Both the position numbers and the translations under genes were made by a program. From NCBI GenBank assembly GCA_947629535.1, contig CANREC010000001.1, forward strand, positions 1-64,000: 64,000 nucleotides of DNA. Reading direction: 5' to 3'. Positions 18,331 to 28,225 of the stretch are shown here, piece by piece (position 1 is the stretch's first letter; every line of letters starts with the position of its first letter). Source of the DNA: an uncultured Clostridia bacterium. Lineage in GTDB: Bacteria; Bacillota; Clostridia; Christensenellales; Borkfalkiaceae. The notes under the pieces are model-generated. The model was not told the DNA's origin, did not search any database, and was given only the letters and a program-made list of their open reading frames with translations.

Positions 18331-18924
18331 GTGGAAGTCTTTATCGAACCCATCGGGCGGCTCATGAACGAGTTCTCGAAACTTCCCGGTGTCGGGAAAA
18401 AGACGGCGCAGCGGTACGCATATCGCATCATCAACATGTCTGAGGCAGAGGTCCATGAGTTTGCCGAGGCGCTCATCGGCGTCAAAAAGAGGGTGCATTT
18501 CTGCAAGATCTGCGGAAATTTCACCGAAAACGATGTCTGCGACATCTGTATGCTCCGCGACGGTGGCACGATCTGCGTCGTCAAGGAGCCCAAGGACGTC
18601 ATCGCACTCGAGAAACTTCATGAATACAAGGGCGTCTACCATGTGTTGCACGGCGTGATCGATCCCATGAACGGGGTCACGCCCAACGATATCCGCATCC
18701 GCGAACTCTTGCAGCGCGTGCAGGAAGGGAACGTTCAGGAAGTCATCATGGCGACCAATCCCGACGTCGAGGGCGAGGCGACGGCGATGTATATCGCAAA
18801 ACTCCTGAAACCGCTCGGCGTCAAGGTCACGCGTCTTGCGCGCGGCATCGCCATCGGGAGCGAGCTTGAATATACGGACGACGTGACGCTTGCGCGTGCG
18901 CTCATTGAGAGGAAGGAGATTTGA
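18331..18924 (+). CDS. recR: Recombination mediator RecR
   Basis: GTG start 18331; [17 protein letters not shown]4 zinc finger [22 protein letters not shown] domain. Confidence 0.94.
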   Translation: MEVFIEPIGRLMNEFSKLPGVGKKTAQRYAYRIINMSEAEVHEFAEALIGVKKRVHFCKICGNFTENDVCDICMLRDGGTICVVKEPKDVIALEKLHEYKGVYHVLHGVIDPMNGVTPNDIRIRELLQRVQEGNVQEVIMATNPDVEGEATAMYIAKLLKPLGVKVTRLARGIAIGSELEYTDDVTLARALIERKEI

Positions 18925-18925
18925 C

Positions 18926-19900
18926 ATGAAAATATCTGTGCTCGGCTGCGGACGATGGGGTTCCTTCATCGCTTGGTACCTTTCCCGCCGCGGCAACGAG
19001 GTCTATAGCTGGGGGCCCGAGGATTCCGATTCCTATCGGATCCTTCAGGAAACGGGGAAAAACGATTATGTCGCGCTCGACGGAAAGATCGTTCTCACCT
19101 GCGATTTGAAGGAGGCCGTGGAGCGGGCAGAGCTCATCGTCATCTCTATTTCCGCGCAGGGCCTTCGCGGATTCATGCAGCGAGTGACGCAATTTGACGT
19201 CTCGAAGAAGATCTTCGTGCTCTGCATGAAGGGGATCGAGACGGGAACGGGAAAGCGCCTTTCCGAGATCATGGTCGAAAGCGGCATTTCTTCCCAAAAT
19301 ATCGCCGTTTGGGTGGGCCCTGGGCACATTCAGAGCTTTGTGCAGGGCGTGCCGAACTGCATGGTCATCGATTCTGAGAATGAGGCGCTGAAGAGAGAGC
19401 TCGTTCATTCCTTCAAGAGCGACCTCATCCGTTTCTATTACGGGAACGATTTGCTCGGGACGGAGATCGGCGCCGCCGCAAAGAACGTGATGGGCATTGC
19501 AGCTGGCGTGTTAGACGTCATCTGCGTACCCCTGAAGGGGCCGTTGATGTCGAGGGGCGCGAGGGAAGTCGCCCGCCTCATCAAGGCGATGGGGGGCAAC
19601 GAGCTTTCCGCCTATGGGCTTGCGCATCTCGGCGATTACGAGACGACGCTCTTTTCGAAGTATTCCCACAACAGAATGTACGGCGAAATGCTCGCAAAGG
19701 GACAAAGATTCGAAAAACTTGCCGAGGGTGTGGCGACGAGCGAGGCGATGCGCTATCTCGGGCAAAAATATCATGTCGATTTGCCCATAACAGAGGCAGT
19801 GTACAGCGTCTGTTACGGCAGCGGAGACGACGAAAAGCGCTGCAGAGAGGAGATCTTAAAGCTCTTTACCCGCAGTACAAAGGATGAAATGTACGAATAA
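18926..19900 (+). CDS. gpsA: NAD(P)H-dependent glycerol-3-phosphate dehydrogenase
   Basis: MKISVLGCGRWGSFIAWYLSRRGNEVYSWG; GAAAKNVMGIAAG. Confidence 0.92.
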   Translation: MKISVLGCGRWGSFIAWYLSRRGNEVYSWGPEDSDSYRILQETGKNDYVALDGKIVLTCDLKEAVERAELIVISISAQGLRGFMQRVTQFDVSKKIFVLCMKGIETGTGKRLSEIMVESGISSQNIAVWVGPGHIQSFVQGVPNCMVIDSENEALKRELVHSFKSDLIRFYYGNDLLGTEIGAAAKNVMGIAAGVLDVICVPLKGPLMSRGAREVARLIKAMGGNELSAYGLAHLGDYETTLFSKYSHNRMYGEMLAKGQRFEKLAEGVATSEAMRYLGQKYHVDLPITEAVYSVCYGSGDDEKRCREEILKLFTRSTKDEMYE

Positions 19901-19918
19901 AGTCGGAAAAATGAGGTT

Positions 19919-20524
19919 TTGAATAGTACTATGTCAGACATAATAGAAGAAAATTCAGAGATTTTGACTGAATCCGAGCCCGAGAGGGAGCCTGAGAGGG
20001 CGGAACAGACCGAACAAAAACCTTTCCTCGTCGCATCCTGTAAAATCGACGGAAATTTGCAGAAGAAACTATCCGCACCTCTTTTGATCTATTGCCGCAT
20101 CGCTATGGCGGTCGGGATCCCGCTCGTGATTTTATATATTGTCCTTTCCGTACTGAGGGATGAAGAGCTCCTTTTTATTCCGAGCGCCGTACTCTATGTC
20201 ATGCTCTTTCTTGGAGCCGTGCTGTTTGCCACGGGGATCGTTTTCCTCTTTACCGTCAAGAAAAATGTCAAGAATGCGGATAAGGTCGCACAGATAGGAG
20301 AATATTCCTTCTTTGAGGACTATGTGAGCGTTTCATCCATCCGCTATGGCGAGAGGATGGGCGCTGCGAAGATGTATTATACGGATTTTTATAAGATCAG
20401 AGAGGGGAAGAAATTTTTCCTGCTCTATCCCAATTCCGTCACTGTCTTTCCCGTGCCGAAAGAGGGGATCTCAGAGGAAGAGACCGTACATCTTCGGAAC
20501 GCTCTTCGGATCATCAAGAAGTGA
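19919..20524 (+). CDS. Membrane protein, YcxB-like
   Basis: Two TM segments then a soluble C-terminal domain (KMYYTDFYKIREGKKFFLLYPNSVTVFPVPKEG). Start could be 19931 (MSDIIEEN). Confidence 0.5.
   Translation: MNSTMSDIIEENSEILTESEPEREPERAEQTEQKPFLVASCKIDGNLQKKLSAPLLIYCRIAMAVGIPLVILYIVLSVLRDEELLFIPSAVLYVMLFLGAVLFATGIVFLFTVKKNVKNADKVAQIGEYSFFEDYVSVSSIRYGERMGAAKMYYTDFYKIREGKKFFLLYPNSVTVFPVPKEGISEEETVHLRNALRIIKK
19924..19945 (+). repeat. Dispersed palindromic motif, copy 3
   Basis: tagtactatgtcagacataata; overlaps the start region of the YcxB-like gene. Confidence 0.75.
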
Positions 20525-20580
20525 CGGAAAATATTTCCGACAAAAAATTTCGAAAATCATATAAAAGTCCGAAAAAATGC

Positions 20581-20609
20581 TTGACAAGTTCTTCTGCATC
20601 GTGTAAAAT
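20581..20609 (+). promoter_or_regulatory. Sigma-A promoter for tRNA-Val
   Basis: TTGACA (20581) and TAAAAT (20604) with 17 bp spacer upstream of the tRNA. Confidence 0.75.
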
Positions 20610-20628
20610 TTATTTGTTATACACGAAC

Positions 20629-20705
<77 letters not shown>

Positions 20706-20775
20706 CCGGACCCTGTATATTGTGCCGTTGAAATTTTTAGCGCCGATATATGGGGTTTAGTTTTTTTCAGAATGT

Positions 20776-20803
20776 GCGGCCCGCAGATTTTTCTGCGGGC
20801 CGT
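20776..20803 (+). terminator. Hairpin downstream of tRNA-Val
   Basis: CGGCCCGCAGA-TTTTT-CTGCGGGCCG. Confidence 0.5.
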
Positions 20804-20959
20804 TGCCGTTTGGTCCTCTCTGTCAAGTCTGACTTTTCTAATGTCTTTCGTGATAACGATCCTGAGAAATTTCATCGAAACACTTGACAAGTAGGGTGGA
20901 AAGTAATTATAATAGAACATGCGTTATAGAACGTTTGATTTAGAATGCAAGGAGTATTT

Positions 20960-21535
20960 ATGCCGCCGAAAGCCAAATTTACCAGAGAACAAGTCGTAAG
21001 CGCTGCGCTCGACATCATTCGCGATAAGGGGGTGAATGAATTGACCGCCCGTGCGCTCGGGAAAAAGCTCGGAAGTTCCGCTTGCCCGATTTTTACCGTA
21101 TTTGAAAATATGGAAGAGGTAATGAGCGAGACCGTAAAGGGAGCATACCGACTTTATGACAAGTATATTGCGCGGGGCTTGCAGGAAACGCCCGCCTTTA
21201 AGGGTGTGGGAATGCAATATATCGCCTTTGCGATCGAAGAGCCGAAGCTGTTTCAGCTTTTGTTCATGACCGAAAAAGAGCAAAATCCGACAATGGAAAA
21301 CGTTTTGCCCGTGATCGACGCAAATTATCCGTTTATTCTGTTATCCGTGAAGGCCTACGGACTGTCCGACGAAAACGCCGAAAGGCTTTATAGGCATTTA
21401 TGGGTATATTCTCACGGCATCGCGGTGCTTTGTGCGACACGGCTGTGTTCGTTGACAATGGGGGAGATCGGAAACATGCTCACCGAGATTTTCATTGCCC
21501 TGTTAAAGGATATCAAGACGGGAGAAAAAGTATGA
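20960..21535 (+). CDS. TetR/AcrR family transcriptional regulator
   Basis: KFTREQVVSAALDIIRDKGVNELTARALGKKLGSS HTH; promoter TTGACA(20883)...TATAAT upstream. Confidence 0.85.
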   Translation: MPPKAKFTREQVVSAALDIIRDKGVNELTARALGKKLGSSACPIFTVFENMEEVMSETVKGAYRLYDKYIARGLQETPAFKGVGMQYIAFAIEEPKLFQLLFMTEKEQNPTMENVLPVIDANYPFILLSVKAYGLSDENAERLYRHLWVYSHGIAVLCATRLCSLTMGEIGNMLTEIFIALLKDIKTGEKV

Positions 21536-22224
21536 TCGTCGCAAAAGAAATTCGTAAATTTTATGGAAACGGCGAAAATCGGCAGGAAGTCTTAAAGGGC
21601 ATAGACCTTACAGTTTCAGACAGGGAATTTGTCGTGATTTTAGGCGCTTCGGGTTCGGGGAAATCCACGCTCCTCAATATTCTTTCGGGCTTGGAACGAG
21701 CCGACAGCGGCTCTATCCTTTATGACGAGACGGATATAACAGGTTTTTCCGATTCCGAACTGACCAAATTCCGCAAAAAACAGGTAGGGTTTATCTTTCA
21801 ACAGTATTATCTTCTTCCTCATTTAACTGTGGAGAAGAACGTGCGCATGGGCGCCGATCTTGCGGGGAATGCAAATTTTGCCGAAGTGATTGAGGCTGTC
21901 GGGCTTTCCGGGAAAAGCAAAAATTATCCGTGCGAGCTTTCGGGCGGGGAGCAGCAACGGGTAGCGATCGCCCGTGCGCTTGCCAAAGATCCAAAAGTTT
22001 TGTTCTGCGATGAACCGACAGGTGCGCTTGACGAGGTGACGGGCAGACAGATCTTGGACTATCTCTCAAAAGTACAAAAAAATAGTGGGATCACCGTAAT
22101 TATGGTAACACATAATCAGAATATCGCCGACATGGCAGATACTGTTGTGAAACTGAATAGCGGGCGGGTCGTGGAAGTCCGTAAAAACGACAAGCGGAAA
22201 ACGGCGTATGAAATCGGGTGGTAA
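21532..22224 (+). CDS. ABC transporter ATP-binding protein (LolD/MacB type)
   Basis: Walker [30 protein letters not shown]; Walker [13 protein letters not shown]. Confidence 0.92.
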   Translation: MIVAKEIRKFYGNGENRQEVLKGIDLTVSDREFVVILGASGSGKSTLLNILSGLERADSGSILYDETDITGFSDSELTKFRKKQVGFIFQQYYLLPHLTVEKNVRMGADLAGNANFAEVIEAVGLSGKSKNYPCELSGGEQQRVAIARALAKDPKVLFCDEPTGALDEVTGRQILDYLSKVQKNSGITVIMVTHNQNIADMADTVVKLNSGRVVEVRKNDKRKTAYEIGW

Positions 22225-22226
22225 AT

Positions 22227-23351
22227 ATGGTGATCGGGTTCAAAGACGCTTTGAAATTCATCGGCATTTCGGTAGTCGTAGTCTGTGCGGCGTTTGTCTG
22301 CACTTTGTTTTTGAATTATGATTTAGACATTCGGGGGCTCACAAACATTCCCGACGAGGCGATCCCGCTTTACAAGGCCCACCTCTCTATGGGGAAAGCC
22401 ATCGCAGGTATTTCGGGATGCGGTCTTGCGCTGACATCGGTCGTATTACTCGTCTTTTATCTCAAAAACTATATCGACGCCCACGGCAAGGAGCTCGGTA
22501 TCCTCAAAGCGATGGGTTATTCAAGGTTTTCGGTCGCCAGACGCTTTTGGATCTTCGGCCTCAGCGTGCTCTCGGGCGCTTTGATCGGTTTTGGTGTGGC
22601 TTATCTCTATATGCCGACCTTCTACCGTGTCCAAAATGCGGACGGAATTTTGCCGAAAATCGCAGTAGGTTTTCACTTCGAACTATTACTTTGTCTTGTC
22701 GTATTGCCGACGCTTGTGTTTGCGGGACTTGCGGTTTTATATGCTTTTTATAAGCTGAAAGCTCCCGTGTTAAATTTATTGCGGGAAAGCCAAGAAAATA
22801 CGATCAAAGCGCGCAGGGAAAAAGAGGGGCCTTTTTTGAAAGGGCTGAGGCTCGCAACATTGAAAAGTAAAAAATTACTCGTATTTTTGATCGCTTTTTC
22901 AGCATTTTGCTTTTCATCGATGGTACAGATGTCCCTCTCAATGCCCGATCTCGCAAGCGAAACGTTTGCGTGGATGATCCTCATGATAGGGTTGATCTTG
23001 GCGTTCATGACGCTTTTGATGTCTCTTTCAAGCGTCGTAAAGGGGAACGCAAAGACGATCGCCATGATGCGTATCTTCGGATATGGATACGGCGTCTGTT
23101 CCGATCGGATCCTCGGCGCATACCGCCCGTTTGCCTATGTGGGCTTTGCTGTCGGAACGGTTTATCAATTTATACTTTTGAAACTTATGCTTGGTTTGTT
23201 CTTTTCCGACGTCAATGTTCCCGCTTATACGTTCGATTGGAAAGCGCTGCTCATTGCATTATTTGCTTTTGTTGTCATGTACGAGTTCATTCTATTTTTA
23301 TATGCGCAAAAAATCAAAAAGCTCTCGCTGAAATCGGTTATGGGGGAATAG
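22227..23351 (+). CDS. Compact ABC transporter permease with two FtsX-like modules
   Basis: GKELGILKAMGYSRFSVARRFWIFGLSVLSGALIGFGVAY and a second module with KTIAMMRIFGYGYGVCSDRILGAYRP; about 8 TM. Confidence 0.8.
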   Translation: MVIGFKDALKFIGISVVVVCAAFVCTLFLNYDLDIRGLTNIPDEAIPLYKAHLSMGKAIAGISGCGLALTSVVLLVFYLKNYIDAHGKELGILKAMGYSRFSVARRFWIFGLSVLSGALIGFGVAYLYMPTFYRVQNADGILPKIAVGFHFELLLCLVVLPTLVFAGLAVLYAFYKLKAPVLNLLRESQENTIKARREKEGPFLKGLRLATLKSKKLLVFLIAFSAFCFSSMVQMSLSMPDLASETFAWMILMIGLILAFMTLLMSLSSVVKGNAKTIAMMRIFGYGYGVCSDRILGAYRPFAYVGFAVGTVYQFILLKLMLGLFFSDVNVPAYTFDWKALLIALFAFVVMYEFILFLYAQKIKKLSLKSVMGE

Positions 23352-23386
23352 GGACGGGCCGTTCATACATATCATCCAATATAATG

Positions 23387-23413
23387 AAAAAGCGGCAAAT
23401 TTGCCGCTTTTTT
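23387..23413. terminator. Bidirectional rho-independent terminator
   Basis: aaaaagcggcaaatttgccgctttttt between convergent FtsX and smpB genes. Confidence 0.85.
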
Positions 23414-23437
23414 GCATGAAAGATATGATCGATAGCT

Positions 23438-23887
23438 TTACATCTTTGATTCTCTGTCCATGGCGCGTTTCATGTCGCGTTCCTTGATCGCCTGTTTCTT
23501 GTCGTAGGTGTGCTTGCCCTTGCAGAGGGCGATCTCCACCTTGACGAGCGCGTCCCGAAAGTAGATCTTCAGCGGAACGAGGGTATAGCCTCTCTCATTG
23601 ACTTTACCGACGATCTTTGAGATCTCTATGCGGTGGAGCAGAAGTTTCCTGTCCTTTCTCGAATCGCGCGTGGAGAAGGCGCCGCTCTTGTCGTAGAGGG
23701 CGATGTGCATGTTTTTCAGAAAGATCTCTCCGCCGCGTATCTCGCAGAAACTTTCCCCGAGAGAGGCGTGCCCCGCGCGCAGTGACTTTACTTCCGCGCC
23801 CTCGAGGACGAGCCCCGCCTCATACTTATCACCGATGAAGTATTCGAACGAGGCGGATTTGTTGACAGCAATGATTTTCATAGCCAT
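23438..23887 (-). CDS. smpB: SsrA-binding protein SmpB
   Basis: NKSASFEYFIGDKYEAGLVLEGAEVKSLRAGHASLGESFCEIRGGEIFLKNMHIALYD; KGKHTYDKKQAIKERDMKRAM. Confidence 0.95.
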   Translation of the reverse strand: MAMKIIAVNKSASFEYFIGDKYEAGLVLEGAEVKSLRAGHASLGESFCEIRGGEIFLKNMHIALYDKSGAFSTRDSRKDRKLLLHRIEISKIVGKVNERGYTLVPLKIYFRDALVKVEIALCKGKHTYDKKQAIKERDMKRAMDRESKM

Positions 23888-23912
23888 ATTTTACCATAGA
23901 GAAAGGGGTTTG

Positions 23913-25994
23913 TCAAAGGATTCCCGAGAGGGAGAACAGCACTCTCCTTGCGCCGCGGTCCACGCCGACGACTTCGACGAGGAGCTTTTTGCCGAGGCAA
24001 AAGGAATTTTTGGTCCCGCGCAGGAGCAAACGTTCTTCAATGAACTCGTAGCTGTCATCGGGGAGCGTTTCAATGGGGATGAGCCCCTCGATAGAGTTTG
24101 GAAGCTCCGCAAAGATGCCGAAGGACGTCACGCCCGACACGGTGGCCTCATACCTTTCCCCGATCTTATCCTGCATATAGGCGGTGACGTAGAGCGCGTC
24201 GACGTCCCGTTCGGCCTCCATGGCGTTCCTTTCGCATGCTGAGGAGCGGATAGAAACGCTCCCGACGCTGTTTTCGAACGTTTCGCGGGCCGAGGAGGCA
24301 TTCTTCAGCGCCACCTTGATGATCCGATGGATACAGAGGTCGGGATAGCGGCGGATGGGGGAGGTGAAGTGGCAATAGCAATCGGAGGCGAGCCCGAAGT
24401 GCCCGATATTCTCGGGAGAATAGACGGCCTTCATCATCGATCGAAGCATGACGCGGTTGACGACCGTCGCGAGGGGAGATGTGCCGAGGTTATCAAGAAG
24501 GGTTTGATAGTCCTGCGGCGACACGTTATCGGGATCGAATCGGGCTGCGACGCCGAGGCCCTTCAGAAAGGCGAGCAGGGATGCGGCCTTGTCCTCGGAT
24601 GGTTTTTCGTGCACGCGATAGACGAAGGGCATCTGCATTTCCGTCATGATCGTGGCGACCGATTCATTGGCGAGGATCATGAATTCTTCGATCATCTCGT
24701 GCGAGATCGTCCTGTTATGTTCGGGAATGGTGATCTTGCCGTCCGAATAGAGGATCTTTTGTTCCCGTAGGTCCATTTCGATCCCGCCGCGGCGCTTTCG
24801 GGCAGCTTTTAAGATCTCGGTGAGCTCCACAGCCGTTTTTACAAATTGAATGAGGTCGGGATACTCTGTGACTGCCGCCGCCTGCCCCTCTGCGATGGCT
24901 GTGACGGTGGAGTAAGTCATTCTGTGACGGGAGCATATGACGGAAGGAACGATCTTCTTTTGTATGACTTCGCCCTTCCTGTTGACCGTCATGAGACAGG
25001 AGAGGGTGAGCCGCGGCACGCCTTCGTTCAGCGAGCAGATGCCGTTGGAAAGGGAAGGGGGGAGCATGGGGAAAACGCGGTCGGGGAAATAGACGCTTGT
25101 CCCGCGCTTGAAGGCCTCTGTGTCGAGCAGGCTGTTCCGCTTGACATAATGCGAGACATCTGCAATGTGCACGCCCAAGTGATAGAGTCCGCCCTCTTTT
25201 TCGACGGAAATCGCGTCGTCGATGTCCCTTGTGTCCTCGCCGTCGATCGTGATGATGAGGTTTTTCCGAAAATCGCTCCTTCCTTCGAGAGAGAGAAGGG
25301 GATCGGATTTGGCCTGCTTTTCGCCTTCGCGAAGAACGTCGTCGGGAAAGGCCTCAAAGAGGGAGTGGGCGCGGATGATCGCCTGTTCCTCTGTGAAGAA
25401 ATCTCCGTCTTTTCCCAAGACCTCAACGATCTCGCCGATGGGCTGCCGTCCGCTGTACGACTTGATCTCGGCGACGACCTTTTCTCCGCCGCGGCATCCC
25501 ATAGATTTCCCGCGCGGGATCAAGACGTCCTCGGTGTATCTTGTATCGTCCGATGAGACAAACCCGCCTGTCCTTTCGAAACGGAAGGAGCCGACGACTT
25601 CGCGGATGCCGTGTTCGATGATGGCAAGGACTTCGCCTTCGTCGCCGTTTCTGCCCCCGACGCAGTAGCAGAGCACGTCGTCGCCGTGAAGGGCGTCTTT
25701 CATGGCTCTGCGGGGAAGAAAGAGCTTTTGCGATCCGTCATCGGGCAGAAAGAACCCGAAACCGCGCGCATTTCCGACGATCCTGCCGCGTTTGGCGCCG
25801 AATTGTTCGGCTGTCCCGAATCTTCCTTCGCAGTCTGACAAAAGATCTCCGCTGCGGACGAGGGAGTAGAGCATGTCTTTCAGGGCGAGCGATCCGGCTC
25901 GCCCGAGACGAAGTTTACGCGCGATCTCCTCCGCCGTTCCAAGGGCGAAGGTGCCGTCCGTGATTTTTGTGAGGAGTATGTGTTTTACGTTCAA
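23913..25994 (-). CDS. rnr: Ribonuclease R
   Basis: RNB motif TIDGEDTRDIDDAISVEKEGGLYHLGVHIADVSHYV; S1 domain at C-terminus; probable TTG start 25994 with SD aaaggag; secG-rnr-smpB order. Confidence 0.93.
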   Translation of the reverse strand: MNVKHILLTKITDGTFALGTAEEIARKLRLGRAGSLALKDMLYSLVRSGDLLSDCEGRFGTAEQFGAKRGRIVGNARGFGFFLPDDGSQKLFLPRRAMKDALHGDDVLCYCVGGRNGDEGEVLAIIEHGIREVVGSFRFERTGGFVSSDDTRYTEDVLIPRGKSMGCRGGEKVVAEIKSYSGRQPIGEIVEVLGKDGDFFTEEQAIIRAHSLFEAFPDDVLREGEKQAKSDPLLSLEGRSDFRKNLIITIDGEDTRDIDDAISVEKEGGLYHLGVHIADVSHYVKRNSLLDTEAFKRGTSVYFPDRVFPMLPPSLSNGICSLNEGVPRLTLSCLMTVNRKGEVIQKKIVPSVICSRHRMTYSTVTAIAEGQAAAVTEYPDLIQFVKTAVELTEILKAARKRRGGIEMDLREQKILYSDGKITIPEHNRTISHEMIEEFMILANESVATIMTEMQMPFVYRVHEKPSEDKAASLLAFLKGLGVAARFDPDNVSPQDYQTLLDNLGTSPLATVVNRVMLRSMMKAVYSPENIGHFGLASDCYCHFTSPIRRYPDLCIHRIIKVALKNASSARETFENSVGSVSIRSSACERNAMEAERDVDALYVTAYMQDKIGERYEATVSGVTSFGIFAELPNSIEGLIPIETLPDDSYEFIEERLLLRGTKNSFCLGKKLLVEVVGVDRGARRVLFSLSGIL

Positions 25995-26056
25995 GATATC
26001 TCCTTTCAGGGCAAAGAAATAGGGCGACCAAAGCCGCCCCAAGGAATTTCCTTTGT

Positions 26057-26380
26057 TCAAATCGACCAAATGGCATCGATCTGCAAAATAAAGAACACGA
26101 TCGCAAGAACGCCGAGCACGCCCAGACAGATATATGTCCAGAGCTTGAGCTTTGCTTCCGTCGATTTTCCTTTGTTCTTACCGTAGAATGTTTCGCTGGA
26201 GCCGCCGAGGGCGTCGATACCGTTGGAATTGCCGGGGGTAAGCATGACGAGGATGAGCGCCGCGACAGCCGCAACGAACATCAGAGCGATGAATACAAAA
26301 CTGACGACCTGATAGGTATAATACGTCGACCAGTCCGGCGAGGGTTTGAGGAGGCTTGTGATGAAAGAAACAACATCCAT
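26057..26380 (-). CDS. secG: Preprotein translocase subunit SecG
   Basis: Two TM segments, LMTPGNSNGIDALGGSSETFYGKNKGKSTEAKL; directly upstream of rnr. Confidence 0.85.
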   Translation of the reverse strand: MDVVSFITSLLKPSPDWSTYYTYQVVSFVFIALMFVAAVAALILVMLTPGNSNGIDALGGSSETFYGKNKGKSTEAKLKLWTYICLGVLGVLAIVFFILQIDAIWSI

Positions 26381-26626
26381 ATTTCTTTATCCTTCTGAAT
26401 TTTTACTTGATTCGTTAAAAAGTATACCATAGCAAAAAATAAATTGCAAGTTATTTTCATTGAATTTCCGAAATTTCTTGTGAAAAAGAAGGTCTTTCCG
26501 ACGATGAGATGGGGGAACGTCATGCCATATCGGGCACTTCTTTTTTGGTCTCTTTGCTTTCGTTTCCGTCCTCGGAAAAAAATGGTAAGGATTTTGTGAA
26601 AAATTTCGCAAACGAAAGTCCCGAAG

Positions 26627-26655
26627 TTGACAAATCTTTGCGCATATACTATAAT
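26627..26655 (+). promoter_or_regulatory. Consensus sigma-A promoter placing the TSS at the shikimate kinase ATG
   Basis: TTGACA-17-TATAAT, then 6 nt to ATG 26662. Confidence 0.8.
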
Positions 26656-26661
26656 TCAAAT

Positions 26662-27171
26662 ATGGATAATTTGATTTTGATCGGAATGCCTTCCGCAGGC
26701 AAGAGCACAGCGGGCGTTCTCCTCGCAAAGAGGATCGGATACGGTTTCGTGGACTGCGATCTCATGATCCAAGGCGAAGAGAGAAGCCTCCTTTGCGACC
26801 TCATCGACGCGAAGGGGACGGACGGATATCTTGAGATCGAGAATCGCATTTGCTCGGGGCTGTTCGTCTCCCGCTGCGTCGTCGCGACGGGCGGTAGCGT
26901 CTGCTACTGCGAAGAGGCGATGGAACACCTCAAATCTCTCGGGACGATCATCTATCTCGAGATCGGCGCAGAAGAGGCCGAACGCCGTCTTACCAATCTG
27001 AAAAGACGGGGCGTCGTCATGCACGGCGGGATCAGGACGATCAAGGAACTCCATAAAGAGAGGGTCCCTCTCTATGAAAAATATGCCGACATTGTCGTAG
27101 ACTGCAACGGTCTGACCATCGATGAGACCGTTGAGACGCTTGCCGCCGCGGCGGGATTCCGCCAGTTGTGA
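26662..27171 (+). CDS. aroK: Shikimate kinase
   Basis: MDNLILIGMPSAGKSTAGVLLAKRIGYGFVDCD; ATGGSVCY. Confidence 0.85.
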   Translation: MDNLILIGMPSAGKSTAGVLLAKRIGYGFVDCDLMIQGEERSLLCDLIDAKGTDGYLEIENRICSGLFVSRCVVATGGSVCYCEEAMEHLKSLGTIIYLEIGAEEAERRLTNLKRRGVVMHGGIRTIKELHKERVPLYEKYADIVVDCNGLTIDETVETLAAAAGFRQL

Positions 27172-28136
27172 GGGTCCTTGTCTATGGCGCAGGCGCCATG
27201 GGGACGAGCCTCGGCGTCCTTTTGACGCGCGGGGGCGTTCCCTGTGAGCTCGTCACGCGGAATGCCGCCCACACGGCGGCGATGAGAACGAGCGGCGCAG
27301 ACCTCATTGAGGGCGGGAAGGAGAGCACGACGGCAGTCTCCGCCTCCCTGCCGCAGGAGATGAAGGGGACGTATGACGTCATCTTCCTTGCGACGCGGCA
27401 GAAAGAGAACGAAAGGATCGCGCGTTTTCTGTTGCCCTTCCTCGCCGAGGACGGGGCCGTTGTCACTGTGCAGAACGGTCTGCCCGAAGAGGGACTTGCC
27501 GAAGTTTTCGGGCCCGACAGGGTCTACGGCGCAGCGCTCGGCTGGGGCGCAGAGCTCCTTTCCCCCGCGAAAGTCGTCGTGACGTCCGAGGAGTATGCCC
27601 TTGCGCTCGGCGCATTCGGAAAGGGAAATAAAACTTCTGAGATCGCCGCGCTCTTAAAAAAGGGCGGGATCGGCGTCACGATCGGCGATCTGAAGGAGAT
27701 CCGCTATTCCAAGCTCGTCGTCAATGCGTCCCTCTCGACGCTGTCGACGATCTCGGGCCTGACGTTCGGCGTACTCTCCGCGAAATACAAGAAACTCACT
27801 TTGGCCCTCATGCGCGAGACCGTCGCGGTCGCGCGGGCGGAAGGGTGTAAACAGCTCGTGCAGAACGGGCATGACATCGGGAAACTCTTTTCAAGTCCCT
27901 TTGCGGGGATCGTTCTTCCGCATGCGATGAAGAAACATCGGAATATCCGCTCGGGCATGCTCAAGGACATCGGCGCGGGCAGACGGTGCGATGTGGACTT
28001 CGTCGCGGGCGCCGTCGTGAAGGCGGGGGAACGGCTGAACGTTGACACTCCGAAACTTCGTGCGGCGGTCGCGCTCGTCCACGACATCGAAAACGGCCTT
28101 GCGGAGCTTTCTCCCGAAACATTAAAATTGATCTGA
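27168..28136 (+). CDS. panE: Ketopantoate reductase family protein
   Basis: MRVLVYGAGAMGTSLGVLL; KLVVNASLSTLSTISG; C-terminal ApbA_C-like domain. Confidence 0.8.
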   Translation: MRVLVYGAGAMGTSLGVLLTRGGVPCELVTRNAAHTAAMRTSGADLIEGGKESTTAVSASLPQEMKGTYDVIFLATRQKENERIARFLLPFLAEDGAVVTVQNGLPEEGLAEVFGPDRVYGAALGWGAELLSPAKVVVTSEEYALALGAFGKGNKTSEIAALLKKGGIGVTIGDLKEIRYSKLVVNASLSTLSTISGLTFGVLSAKYKKLTLALMRETVAVARAEGCKQLVQNGHDIGKLFSSPFAGIVLPHAMKKHRNIRSGMLKDIGAGRRCDVDFVAGAVVKAGERLNVDTPKLRAAVALVHDIENGLAELSPETLKLI

Positions 28137-28225
28137 TCGATCCTCCCATTGACGCCGTCCGACGGTCCTTTTTTTGTGTAAGGGAGTTGCGGCGGATGGG
28201 GAGATCGACAGGAAGGAAACAGACT

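Noticed and set aside
23300-23440. tmRNA (ssrA) next to smpB
   Set aside because: No tmRNA sequence or Ala-tRNA-like ends seen beside smpB.
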